NCBI RefSeq assembly: GCF_009765835.1
Contig: NZ_LMUS01000001.1
Span: forward strand, 1,044,198 to 1,108,197
From: Granulicella sp. L56
Lineage (GTDB): Bacteria > Acidobacteriota > Terriglobia > Terriglobales > Acidobacteriaceae
Direction of reading: 5' to 3'
DNA length: 64,000 nt
Positions 17,887-25,088 of this stretch are shown here, one piece after another; position 1 is the first letter of the stretch, and every line of letters begins with the position of its first letter. The notes below the pieces were generated by a model. It made no database searches and was not told the DNA's origin. It saw nothing but the letters and a program-made list of their open reading frames with translations. The translations under genes and the position numbers were made by a program.

Positions 17887-17948
17887 CACGTCATCTCGAC
17901 CGAAGGCGGCGCTTTTGCCGCCGCAGCGGAGAGACCCCTGTATTTTGC
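17887..17948. repeat. Dispersed intergenic repeat, family 2, copy B
   Basis: CACGTCATCTCGACCGAAG then a short GC-rich palindrome (GGCGGCGC-TTTT-GCCGCC) and CGCAGCGGAGAGACCCCTG followed by TATTTTGC. The two end blocks match copy A at 10477-10570. It lies between the start of priA and the stop of the cupin gene. Confidence 0.7.
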
Positions 17949-17962
17949 TGTGCTAGCAGGGA

Positions 17963-18472
17963 CTACGCTGGCGAAGTGGCGTTGATCAGCAACAAGCTCA
18001 CCGATCCCTCGGTCGTCCGCTTGTGTGGCGTCATCCTTGGCACCACCAGCATGTCGCCCTTATTCAGCGTGATCGTCGTATGTCCTTCGGACTCGGGCGC
18101 AAGCCACTCACCCGGCTTGGTCTGCCGCGCATTCTTCGGTGTACCGCCAAGCTCGTACTGCGTCGAGCCGTCGAGCACCTGGAAGACGTGGTCGCGGTGC
18201 TGGTGATACTCGAACTCCTTCGCCGCCTTCTTTTCTTCCGCGCTGATCGTGATGGAGACGCCTACCTTCGCTGTAATCAGATCCTTCGCCGCGGGTGCTT
18301 CTTCAAGGCTCTTCACCATGCCTTCGAGCGTCGCAGCCGGAAACACCTTGAAGGTCGCAGCCTCTCCAGCCTCAGGCGCTTGCGCATGAAGCAGCGTGTC
18401 GGTTAAAGGAAGAGCAGCGGCGGCGAGGGGGGCCGTCCAGAGGAAGTTGCGGCGAGTTTGTACATTAGCCAT
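17963..18472 (-). CDS. Tat-exported cupin-domain protein
   Basis: A 169-residue protein. The N-terminus TRRNFLWTAPLAAAALP is a twin-arginine signal (Arg7-Arg8) with an AHA-type cleavage region (LLHAQA). The mature part is a single cupin barrel: EYHQHRDHVFQVLDGSTQYELGG supplies the His ligands and DMLVVPRMTPHKRTT the second cupin motif. The substrate is unknown. Cupins exported together with sugar oxidoreductases may act on carbohydrate derivatives. The upstream gap contains a long perfect hairpin and four TGTAACC boxes. Confidence 0.88.
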   Translation of the reverse strand: MANVQTRRNFLWTAPLAAAALPLTDTLLHAQAPEAGEAATFKVFPAATLEGMVKSLEEAPAAKDLITAKVGVSITISAEEKKAAKEFEYHQHRDHVFQVLDGSTQYELGGTPKNARQTKPGEWLAPESEGHTTITLNKGDMLVVPRMTPHKRTTEGSVSLLLINATSPA

Positions 18473-18511
18473 GCCAAAAAGTGAATCATATCCAACGCTG
18501 TCACGCCAGCA

Positions 18512-18587
18512 TGTAACCGCCTAAACGCGTTTCACCGGTTACAAGGGGCATCCTTGTAACCGGTGAGAGGGTTTATTACTGGTTACA
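18512..18587. promoter_or_regulatory. Cluster of four TGTAACC boxes with a perfect 14-bp hairpin
   Basis: TGTAACC occurs at 18512-18518 and 18555-18561, and in reverse orientation (GGTTACA) at 18537-18543 and 18581-18587. The central pair is part of a 14-bp perfect inverted repeat, CACCGGTTACAAGG (18533-18546) and CCTTGTAACCGGTG (18552-18565), with a 5-base loop. No T-run follows on either strand, so an operator array for the cupin gene or an mRNA-processing hairpin is likelier than a terminator. Confidence 0.55.
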
Positions 18588-18596
18588 TTGTCAAAA

Positions 18597-19901
18597 TCAG
18601 CGTGGGCTTTCCTCCTGCGGAACTTCCTGGCCCTCGCCTGGGAACGGCCATTTGCGCTCAATAGGCTGCTGCGCTTCGCGAGTCGCCTTGGGAACATTCG
18701 TGGCAATCTTCAGATTTTCCAAGAAGTGCACGCCCAGCTTGCCCGCAGTCGCAAGATCGATATCGCCATCGTGATCCAGATCTTCCGCGATGATCTGCGT
18801 TCCAATTCCCGCCGTGCCATTGACTGAAATGGCCGTCCGCGTAAAGGTTCCGGTCTTGCGATCGATTCTGTACGCATAGATGACGACGGGATCATACGAC
18901 CCCGGATCGTTGCCCGAGTGCCCGCGATATCGCTTGCCCGTAATCAACACCGGCACGCCGTTGCCATCGAGATCGACCAGCTTCAGTGCATGAGACTGCG
19001 AGAAGGATTCGTCGATGGTGTGCCGCGTCCACGTCCGGTGTGCAGGCGTGCCGCCTTGCTCAAGCCAATAGACGCCATAGCTGTGTCCTTGCCCGTAGAT
19101 TACGTCGGGCTTGCCATCGTTGTTGACGTCGTAGACCAGAATCGGAAACCCGGCATCGCCAAGACGCCAGTCCTGATGCCAAATCCACTTGTCATGGTCG
19201 GCGTCCACGTTCTGAAACCATCCGGTTGGCGTGAGGATGTCCGCTTTGCCGTCTCCGTTTACATCGGCAATGCCGATGCCGTGGCCGTCCTGCTCCTTGC
19301 CGCCGACGTGATGCACCTTCGGTGTTGCTCCGGAGAAGTCGACCCAGATGACGCCTGAATGGTTGTAGTGCGCGAGCGCGACATCGGGCTTGCCGTCGCC
19401 GTTGATGTCGGCAAACGCGCCGCCTTCGGTGTCGTAGCTGTCGGTGATGAAGTGCTTCTGCCACGTTGCGCCCAGCTTCTTCGGGTTCTCGTACCACCAG
19501 AGGCCGTTCGAGATCCATCCGGTGGTTACCACGTCGGGCGCGCCGTCATGGTTCACATCAATCGTCCACTCTCCGCAGTCGGAGACGAACTCATTGTGAG
19601 TTCCTACCGTGCGGTACTGGTGCTGCTTCCAATCGCCGCCATGCGGGCCGGGATTCTCATACCAGTAGGCTCCACTCAACAGATCGTCGAAGCCGTCGCC
19701 GTTCATGTCGAGCGTGCTGATGCCCTCGGCATGATCGTTGCCGAGCCGATGCGCCAGAAACGCAAGCCGCGGCTTGCCGTCCGGTCCGTTGCCCGGAGTC
19801 GGCTTGCGAAATTCGGTGGCGTGAGCCGGGTCCTGCGCCTGGGCAGCAACGCCGGCACCCATGACAAGAAGAACAGCGAGCGAAAGAGCAGTGATTCTCA
19901 T
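18597..19901 (-). CDS. Exported FG-GAP/VCBS-repeat protein (beta-propeller)
   Basis: A 434-residue protein with a Sec signal (MRITALSLAVLLVMGAGVAAQAQ). The mature part carries repeated calcium-binding loops: DMNGDGFDDLLSG, DVNHDGAPDVVTTG, DINGDGKPDVALA, DVNGDGKADILTP, DVNNDGKPDVIYG, DLDGNGVPVLITG and DLDHDGDIDLATAG. This gives a seven-bladed propeller. Such proteins bind ligands or polysaccharides in the periplasm or at the surface; the ligand is unknown. It follows the Gfo/Idh/MocA gene by 21 bases and probably shares its transcript. Confidence 0.9.
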   Translation of the reverse strand: MRITALSLAVLLVMGAGVAAQAQDPAHATEFRKPTPGNGPDGKPRLAFLAHRLGNDHAEGISTLDMNGDGFDDLLSGAYWYENPGPHGGDWKQHQYRTVGTHNEFVSDCGEWTIDVNHDGAPDVVTTGWISNGLWWYENPKKLGATWQKHFITDSYDTEGGAFADINGDGKPDVALAHYNHSGVIWVDFSGATPKVHHVGGKEQDGHGIGIADVNGDGKADILTPTGWFQNVDADHDKWIWHQDWRLGDAGFPILVYDVNNDGKPDVIYGQGHSYGVYWLEQGGTPAHRTWTRHTIDESFSQSHALKLVDLDGNGVPVLITGKRYRGHSGNDPGSYDPVVIYAYRIDRKTGTFTRTAISVNGTAGIGTQIIAEDLDHDGDIDLATAGKLGVHFLENLKIATNVPKATREAQQPIERKWPFPGEGQEVPQEESPR

Positions 19902-19922
19902 AATTCTGTACCGGGGCTTTCT

Positions 19923-21281
19923 TTACGAAGCTGCGTTTACGATTTTCATGGTGGTGGGATTCCAATGAACGACGTTGCCCTTCTCCATGCTCAGGTTGCT
20001 GAGAAGTGCCGCTCCGGCAGCGCGGAATCCGAACACCGCATCTTCCACCACCGGCTTGCGCGTGCGCACCGAGTCGAAGAAGTTGTGGAAGTGGTCGTAG
20101 CTGTCGCTGTATCCACTCGGCGCAACAAACCGCTCCGTTCCCACCTGATGCATCGTCGTCAGGGGCTCCAGCGGATACTTCTGCCGGTACTGCGCGATGT
20201 ACTCCTTCTGCATCGCGTTGGTAAAGGTGCTGACGGTATAGCCCGGCTCCTTCTCACGCGGCACGCGATTCAGGATGACGGAGTTGCCCGCAATCTCGAT
20301 GGTGCCTTCCGAGCCGGTGAAAAGCAGACCTTCGCTCTCCTCGCCGCCATCGACGAAGTTGACGCGCAGGCTCAAGTTGAAGCCTTCGGCATAGTCAAAC
20401 AGCGCCAGCATCACATCGGGCGCGTCACGCCCATCCTTCCAGTAGCGTATGCCTCCGGTAGCCATCGCCCGCGTCGGTCCATGGCTGCCTGTAATGAAGT
20501 GCGTCCCGCTGAAGAGATGGACAAACAGGTCGCCAGCTACGCCGCTGCCATAGGCCTTCCACTTGCGCCACTGGAAGAAGTGTTCCGGGTTCCAGGGAAT
20601 CTTGGCCGCCGTTCCCTGAAAGCGCGGCCAGTCGCAGGTCTGCGTGCTGGCATCGAGCGGAACGGAATAGTCCCACGCGCCGATAGCGGAGTTTCTGTCC
20701 CACCGCGCCGTCACCATGTTCAACTGGCCGATCGCGCCCGAGGCAAGCAGCTCCTTCGCCTTCGCATAAATGATGGAGCTGACGCGCTGGCTGCCGATCT
20801 GAATGATCCGCTTGGTCGTCCGCGCTGTCTCGATGATCTCGGGGCCATCTGAATAGAGGTGAATCATCGGCTTTTCGCAATAGACGTCTTTGCCTGCGTT
20901 CATCGCATCGACCGCAGCCTGCTTATGCCAGTGGTCCGGAGTGGCGATCAATACGGCATCAATGTCTTTGCGCACCAGGATTTCGCGATAATCCCGCGTC
21001 GTAAATAAATCGTTGCCCCAAAGCTCTTTGCAGTGCGCCAGCCGGCCATCATAGCAATCCGCCACCGCCACCAGCTTCACGCCCGGCACTTGCACCGCCC
21101 ATCCCGTATCGCCCTGGCCTTGAATCCCTGCGCCAATCAGCGCGAGCTGGATGTGGTCGTTGGCAGATACAGTTTGACCCGCTTCACGCGGCGCTTGTGC
21201 AAGCATGTGCATCCCGGATCCAGCCGCGGCAATACCAGCGCCAGCGGCCTTCAGAAAAGCTCTACGGTCCAGACTCGTCAT
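19923..21281 (-). CDS. Tat-exported Gfo/Idh/MocA family oxidoreductase
   Basis: A 452-residue protein with a twin-arginine signal (LDRRAFLKAAGAGIAAAGSG). A Rossmann domain opens with IQLALIGAGIQGQGDTG. The family landmarks VLIATPDHWHKQAAVDAMNAGKDVYCEKPM (EKP motif) and a C-terminal alpha/beta substrate domain follow. Secreted members of this family use a tightly bound NAD(P) to act on glycans or sugar derivatives. The following genes encode an FG-GAP propeller and a cupin, suggesting a small carbohydrate-processing unit. A LacI-type operator lies about 100 bases upstream. Confidence 0.93.
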   Translation of the reverse strand: MTSLDRRAFLKAAGAGIAAAGSGMHMLAQAPREAGQTVSANDHIQLALIGAGIQGQGDTGWAVQVPGVKLVAVADCYDGRLAHCKELWGNDLFTTRDYREILVRKDIDAVLIATPDHWHKQAAVDAMNAGKDVYCEKPMIHLYSDGPEIIETARTTKRIIQIGSQRVSSIIYAKAKELLASGAIGQLNMVTARWDRNSAIGAWDYSVPLDASTQTCDWPRFQGTAAKIPWNPEHFFQWRKWKAYGSGVAGDLFVHLFSGTHFITGSHGPTRAMATGGIRYWKDGRDAPDVMLALFDYAEGFNLSLRVNFVDGGEESEGLLFTGSEGTIEIAGNSVILNRVPREKEPGYTVSTFTNAMQKEYIAQYRQKYPLEPLTTMHQVGTERFVAPSGYSDSYDHFHNFFDSVRTRKPVVEDAVFGFRAAGAALLSNLSMEKGNVVHWNPTTMKIVNAAS

Positions 21282-21381
21282 AGCAGGTTTCTATCTCTTT
21301 TCACGACACAGGATTTGTCTTTCGATGGACACAAAAAACTTATGTCATCCTGGCGCTGATGTCCAGTGATTTGCAAAAATA

Positions 21382-21395
21382 TGTTAGCGATAACA
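21382..21395. promoter_or_regulatory. LacI/GalR-type operator upstream of the oxidoreductase gene
   Basis: TGTTAGCGATAACA is a near-perfect 14-bp dyad with a central CG, the classical LacI-family architecture. It sits 101 bases before the start codon of the Gfo/Idh/MocA gene in the 299-base gap 21282-21580, which also has to hold the promoter of the divergent RNase T2 gene. No LacI-family regulator gene is in the window. Confidence 0.6.
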
Positions 21396-21580
21396 TCATT
21401 GAAATATACAGCAATTTCTCTATTGATCGATCGCGCGCGCTCACAATACGAGGTCAATCAATGCCTCTCGCAATCTCTGAAAAAGAACCGCGACTCTTGA
21501 AGCGCGCGGCTGCCTTGTGTACCGTTAGCATTCGATCGATAGCTTTAGCTCAATGCAGTTCAGCACCCGAGGCGAAGCCC

Positions 21581-22279
21581 ATGAAGAACCTGTCCATCGC
21601 AATCTGCCTTCTGCTCTTTCTCTCGCTCGGCTGCAACTCATCCCAGACGCCAACCCGTTCGTCTGACATACAACGAGCATCGTCCTCGCGGCAAGCATCG
21701 GTCACTCAAGCCACATCCGCCAACCAGCCCTTCGACTACTACCTCCTCAACTTGTCGTGGTCACCCGAGTTTTGCTACAGCCACCCTAACGCAGCCGAGT
21801 GCACGCAACACCGCGCCTTCACCCTGCACGGTCTCTGGCCGCAGAACAACACCGGCCCCTTCATCGAGAACTGCTCCAACGCATCCGGCCCAAGAGATCC
21901 CTCCGTCTATAGCGACATCTACCCTGACACGGGCTTGCTGCGCCACGAGTGGAAGACACACGGCACCTGCTCCGGCCTCGCTCCTGATGCCTTCTTCAAC
22001 CTCGCCCGCCAAGCTGTGCAGAGCATTGCCATCCCCACGGAACTCACCACGCTGGATCGCCAGATCAGCATGACGCCGAACCAAATCCTTGACCTCTTCG
22101 CCAGTGCCAACCCGTCTTTCCCACGCGAGAGTCTCGCGCTGAGCTGCGGCAATAACTACCTCACCGCCATTGAAGTCTGCATGAGCAAAACTCTTCAGCC
22201 CATAGCCTGCGGCCCCATCCGAAGCTGCCGAGCCAACTCTGTGCGCATCGTACCTCCACAAAGCGGGGCTGCCAATTAG
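21581..22279 (+). CDS. RNase T2 family lipoprotein
   Basis: A 232-residue secreted ribonuclease. Starting at ATG 21581 it has a signal LSIAICLLLFLSLGC with lipobox Cys18, so it is probably lipid-anchored. Both catalytic signatures are intact: CAS I FTLHGLWP (His83) and CAS II HEWKTHGTC (His122, Glu123, His127). Cys pairs typical of T2 enzymes are also present. It cleaves RNA through 2',3'-cyclic intermediates in the periplasm or outside, probably for phosphate or nucleotide scavenging. A longer frame upstream (from 21359) is rejected because it precedes the signal peptide. Confidence 0.93.
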   Translation: MKNLSIAICLLLFLSLGCNSSQTPTRSSDIQRASSSRQASVTQATSANQPFDYYLLNLSWSPEFCYSHPNAAECTQHRAFTLHGLWPQNNTGPFIENCSNASGPRDPSVYSDIYPDTGLLRHEWKTHGTCSGLAPDAFFNLARQAVQSIAIPTELTTLDRQISMTPNQILDLFASANPSFPRESLALSCGNNYLTAIEVCMSKTLQPIACGPIRSCRANSVRIVPPQSGAAN

Positions 22280-22295
22280 CAGGCTTCCAGCTCGG

Positions 22296-23156
22296 CTATG
22301 TCTTCGCTGGAGCCTTCAGCCCCATCTCCACCATCACCCTCTGCAAATCCTTCCACGCCTCGCCCTTCTGCCGAGGATCGCGCAGCAGAAACGCCGGATG
22401 ATAAGTCACGGCCACCTTTGCGCCACGGCAGCTATGCCACGTTCCACGCAGCGAGGCCAGCGACTGCTTCACGCCCAGTAGATAGGTCGCAGCCGTCGCC
22501 CCCAGCGCCACAATCACCTCAGGCCGTACCACATCGATCTGCCTCACCAGAAACTGCGTGCAGGTATTGGCCTCTGCCGGCTCGGGAACGCGGTTCGCTG
22601 GCGGCCTGCACTTCACGATGTTGGCGATGTAGACCTCTTCGCGTTTCAGCCCCATCGCTCCGATCATGTTGTTCAACAACTGCCCTGCCTTACCCACGAA
22701 AGGAAGACCGGAGGCATCTTCATCCGCACCCGGTCCTTCGCCCACAAACATCAGCCGCGCGCCGGGATTGCCATCGCCAAAAACAATATTGCGTCGCCCG
22801 GCATAGGCCAGAGGGCAGCGTGTGCAATCGCCGATCTCGTCGCGAATGGCCTGCAATGCGGCCTCTCGCCCTGCCACCGGAATCGGACTCTGAGGCAACG
22901 GCGCAAGTTCATCAAAGCTGATTAATTTGGGAATGACCGGCTCCTGAAGACCATGGCTCGAAGGCGCGGCAGCAGGGGCGGCGGCAACCGTCTGCTCCGA
23001 AACCGCCGGCAAGGTTTCTGCTGCAGCAGCGATAACCGCAACCGGCTCTATCGCCTCTATCGCAACCGGTTCTCCGCGGCGATAGAAGTCATGAATCCCC
23101 ATGTCGCGGAAGTATTCGACATACGCCCGCAGTTGCTGCTCTGCATCTCCAGCCAT
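22296..23156 (-). CDS. Uracil-DNA glycosylase, family 4 (Fe-S)
   Basis: A 286-residue enzyme that removes uracil from DNA. The catalytic domain spans about 90-280. CTRCPLA and later CRPP and NTCTQFL provide the four Cys of the 4Fe-4S cluster. Motif A is GEGPGADEDASGLPFVGKAGQLLNNM and motif B is VTYHPAFLLR. Residues 1-30 (LRAYVEYFRDMGIHDFYRR) are a helical segment joined by an Ala/Pro/Val-rich linker (about 35-85), an N-terminal extension often seen in this phylum. It follows rpoZ on the same strand. Confidence 0.94.
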   Translation of the reverse strand: MAGDAEQQLRAYVEYFRDMGIHDFYRRGEPVAIEAIEPVAVIAAAAETLPAVSEQTVAAAPAAAPSSHGLQEPVIPKLISFDELAPLPQSPIPVAGREAALQAIRDEIGDCTRCPLAYAGRRNIVFGDGNPGARLMFVGEGPGADEDASGLPFVGKAGQLLNNMIGAMGLKREEVYIANIVKCRPPANRVPEPAEANTCTQFLVRQIDVVRPEVIVALGATAATYLLGVKQSLASLRGTWHSCRGAKVAVTYHPAFLLRDPRQKGEAWKDLQRVMVEMGLKAPAKT

Positions 23157-23180
23157 GGCTCTATGCTATCGTGTGCGCGA

Positions 23181-23390
23181 CTAAACTACGCGATCGAGCG
23201 TCGGCTCAACCAGTTTCTCCGTCAGCACGAACTTCACATGCCCCTGTTCGATCTCGTCCTGCGCCACGCGGCAGGCCTTGGTGGACTTCGCGGCAATCAG
23301 CGGAGAAGCACCGGACTGCAACTGGCGGGCCCGTCGTGCCGCGCCTTTGACCAGGCTGTATTTGTTGTGGAATGCACTCTGATTCATCAT
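23181..23390 (-). CDS. rpoZ: RNA polymerase omega subunit
   Basis: A 69-residue protein beginning MMNQSAFHNKYSLVKGAARRARQLQSG, then TKACRVAQDEIEQGHVKF. This is the conserved omega core (RA-RQL and K-xxxxAxxEI). It helps assemble and stabilise beta'. The start at 23390 has GGTGAG upstream; an in-frame extension to 23477 overlaps gmk and is not conserved-looking. The gmk-rpoZ order is the usual one in many bacteria. Confidence 0.92.
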   Translation of the reverse strand: MMNQSAFHNKYSLVKGAARRARQLQSGASPLIAAKSTKACRVAQDEIEQGHVKFVLTEKLVEPTLDRVV

Positions 23391-23466
23391 GCGTCTCACC
23401 CCGTAAACAGAATTTACCTCAGAACGGTCGAATGTCCCAGACAACTTGTATCGGATAGTGCCACCA

Positions 23467-24126
23467 TTATGCTCCAAAAGTCTGCAACGCGCTCTTTAGG
23501 CGCTGGGAGGCGGCGTTTGTCCGGCAGCTTTCGGCTACGGCCTGCACCCCATTCCGCTCCCCGCGTTCAAACAAAACAACGGCCCGCATCTCGGCCACGG
23601 CCTGCTCCAGCACATCGTTCACCAGCGCATATTTGTAGTCGCCAATGCGCTTCAACTCGTTGCGCGCCTCGGCCAGCCTGCCTTCGATCACCGCCTCAGA
23701 AGTGACGTGCTCGGCCACGCTACGATTTCGCAGCCGCATCTCCAGCACCTCCGGGCTCGGCGGCAGAATAAAGATCGACACCGCCTTCGGCAGCTTCTTC
23801 ATCACCTGCACCGCGCCCTGCACGTCGATGTCGAGCAACAGGTCTTTGCTCGCCTCGCGTGCATGATCGAGCGCCGACATCGCCGTGCCGTAGTAGTTGC
23901 CAAAGACCTCGGCCCACTCAAGAAAATCTCCCGCCGCAACCATGCGCTCAAACTCCTCGCGGCTGGTGAAGTGATACTCGCGCCCATCCTCTTCCGATCC
24001 GCGAGGCGTGCGCGTCGTATACGAAATCGAAAAATCGAGACCCGCAACCAGCGTCCTGAGCTGGCTCACCAGCGTTGACTTCCCTGACCCCGAGGGCGCC
24101 GAAATAATAAAGAGTATGCCTGCCAT
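23467..24126 (-). CDS. gmk: Guanylate kinase
   Basis: A 219-residue enzyme that phosphorylates GMP to GDP. The P-loop is SAPSGSGKSTL (9-19), the GMP-binding region is SYTTRTPRGSEEDGREYHF, and the lid and Asp are in LLLDIDVQGAVQVMK. It also has FILPPSPEVLEMRLRNR. The C-terminus is slightly longer than usual and basic. It lies between the yicC-like gene and rpoZ in a minus-strand run. Confidence 0.97.
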   Translation of the reverse strand: MAGILFIISAPSGSGKSTLVSQLRTLVAGLDFSISYTTRTPRGSEEDGREYHFTSREEFERMVAAGDFLEWAEVFGNYYGTAMSALDHAREASKDLLLDIDVQGAVQVMKKLPKAVSIFILPPSPEVLEMRLRNRSVAEHVTSEAVIEGRLAEARNELKRIGDYKYALVNDVLEQAVAEMRAVVLFERGERNGVQAVAESCRTNAASQRLKSALQTFGA

Positions 24127-24179
24127 TCGTTTGAAAATCCTGCCTGCGCGATGTCTATTCAGTCTATCTGCTTGTTTCT

Positions 24180-25088
24180 TTATTCCAGATTCTGAACCTG
24201 CTCCCGCGCCTTCTCGATCTCCGCCTTCATCTCAAGGCCAAGTTCGGTAATCCGCAGGCTGTTTCCACCTGACGCTCCGCTGGTCTTCGAGAGCATCGTA
24301 TTCGCCTCGCGGTTCAACTCCTGCAACAGAAAATCCAACCGCTTGCCCACCTCTCCACCCGCGTCCAATATCCCGACAAAGTGTTCGACATGAGTGCGCA
24401 GGCGCACGATCTCTTCATCAACATCGCTCTTCTCAGCCAGCACCGCGGCCTCAGCAAGCAGGCGTTCTTCGCTCACCGAAGTGGACTGCATCAACTCTGC
24501 CAGCCGCGCGCGCAGCCGCTCGAACAGAGCATCGCGCACGCCGCTGCGCAACTCCGCTACCTCATTCGCAGACGTCAGCAGGCGCGACATCGACGCACGC
24601 AACTCGGCTGCCAGCGCTGCGCCTTCCTGTGCGCGAACCTCATTCAGCTTACCTACCAGCTCATCCAGCAGCGACAGCACTGCTTCATCGAGTCCCTGCG
24701 TCGCCTCTTCGCTGGCGCTGCTGCTCTCAGCGCTCATCAGGCCTGGAAGGCGCAGGATGGCATTCATGTCCGGCTCGCTGCTCAGGCCATGCAACGCGGA
24801 GGCCTCGCGAAACGCCTTCACGTAAGCGTCGAGCAACCCTGCGTTCAACTGGATCTGAATGTTTGCTTTCCGCTCCAGTTGCAAGGTCACGTCAACATGA
24901 CCGCGCCGCAGCTTCTCCTTCAACATGCGCCGCAACTGAATCTCAAGCGCATCGCAGGACGATGGCAGCCGAAACTGCAGATCAAGAAACCTGTGGTTCA
25001 CGCTCTTGATCGTCAGCGTAAAGCCAAGCTGCTCCCTCACCGAGCCGCGCAGATTCGCATACCCCGTCATCGAATACACAGCGCTCAT
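24180..25088 (-). CDS. YicC/YloC family endoribonuclease
   Basis: A 302-residue protein. The opening YSMTGYANLRG and the block VNHRFLDLQFRLPSSCDALEIQLRRMLKEKLRRGHVDVTLQ are the YicC N-terminal domain. VDEEIVRLRTHVEHFVGILDAGGEVGKRLDFLLQELNREANTMLSK is the C-terminal DUF1732. E. coli YicC is an endoribonuclease acting with PNPase on small RNAs. Its ATG overlaps the stop of the upstream ABC transporter (ATGA), so it is coupled to it. The position before gmk is conserved in many genomes. Confidence 0.95.
   Translation of the reverse strand: MSAVYSMTGYANLRGSVREQLGFTLTIKSVNHRFLDLQFRLPSSCDALEIQLRRMLKEKLRRGHVDVTLQLERKANIQIQLNAGLLDAYVKAFREASALHGLSSEPDMNAILRLPGLMSAESSSASEEATQGLDEAVLSLLDELVGKLNEVRAQEGAALAAELRASMSRLLTSANEVAELRSGVRDALFERLRARLAELMQSTSVSEERLLAEAAVLAEKSDVDEEIVRLRTHVEHFVGILDAGGEVGKRLDFLLQELNREANTMLSKTSGASGGNSLRITELGLEMKAEIEKAREQVQNLE

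Noticed and set aside
19359..20852. A 497-codon plus-strand open frame opposite the FG-GAP and Gfo/Idh/MocA genes
   Set aside because: It spans two well-supported minus-strand genes and their junction and shows no family features.
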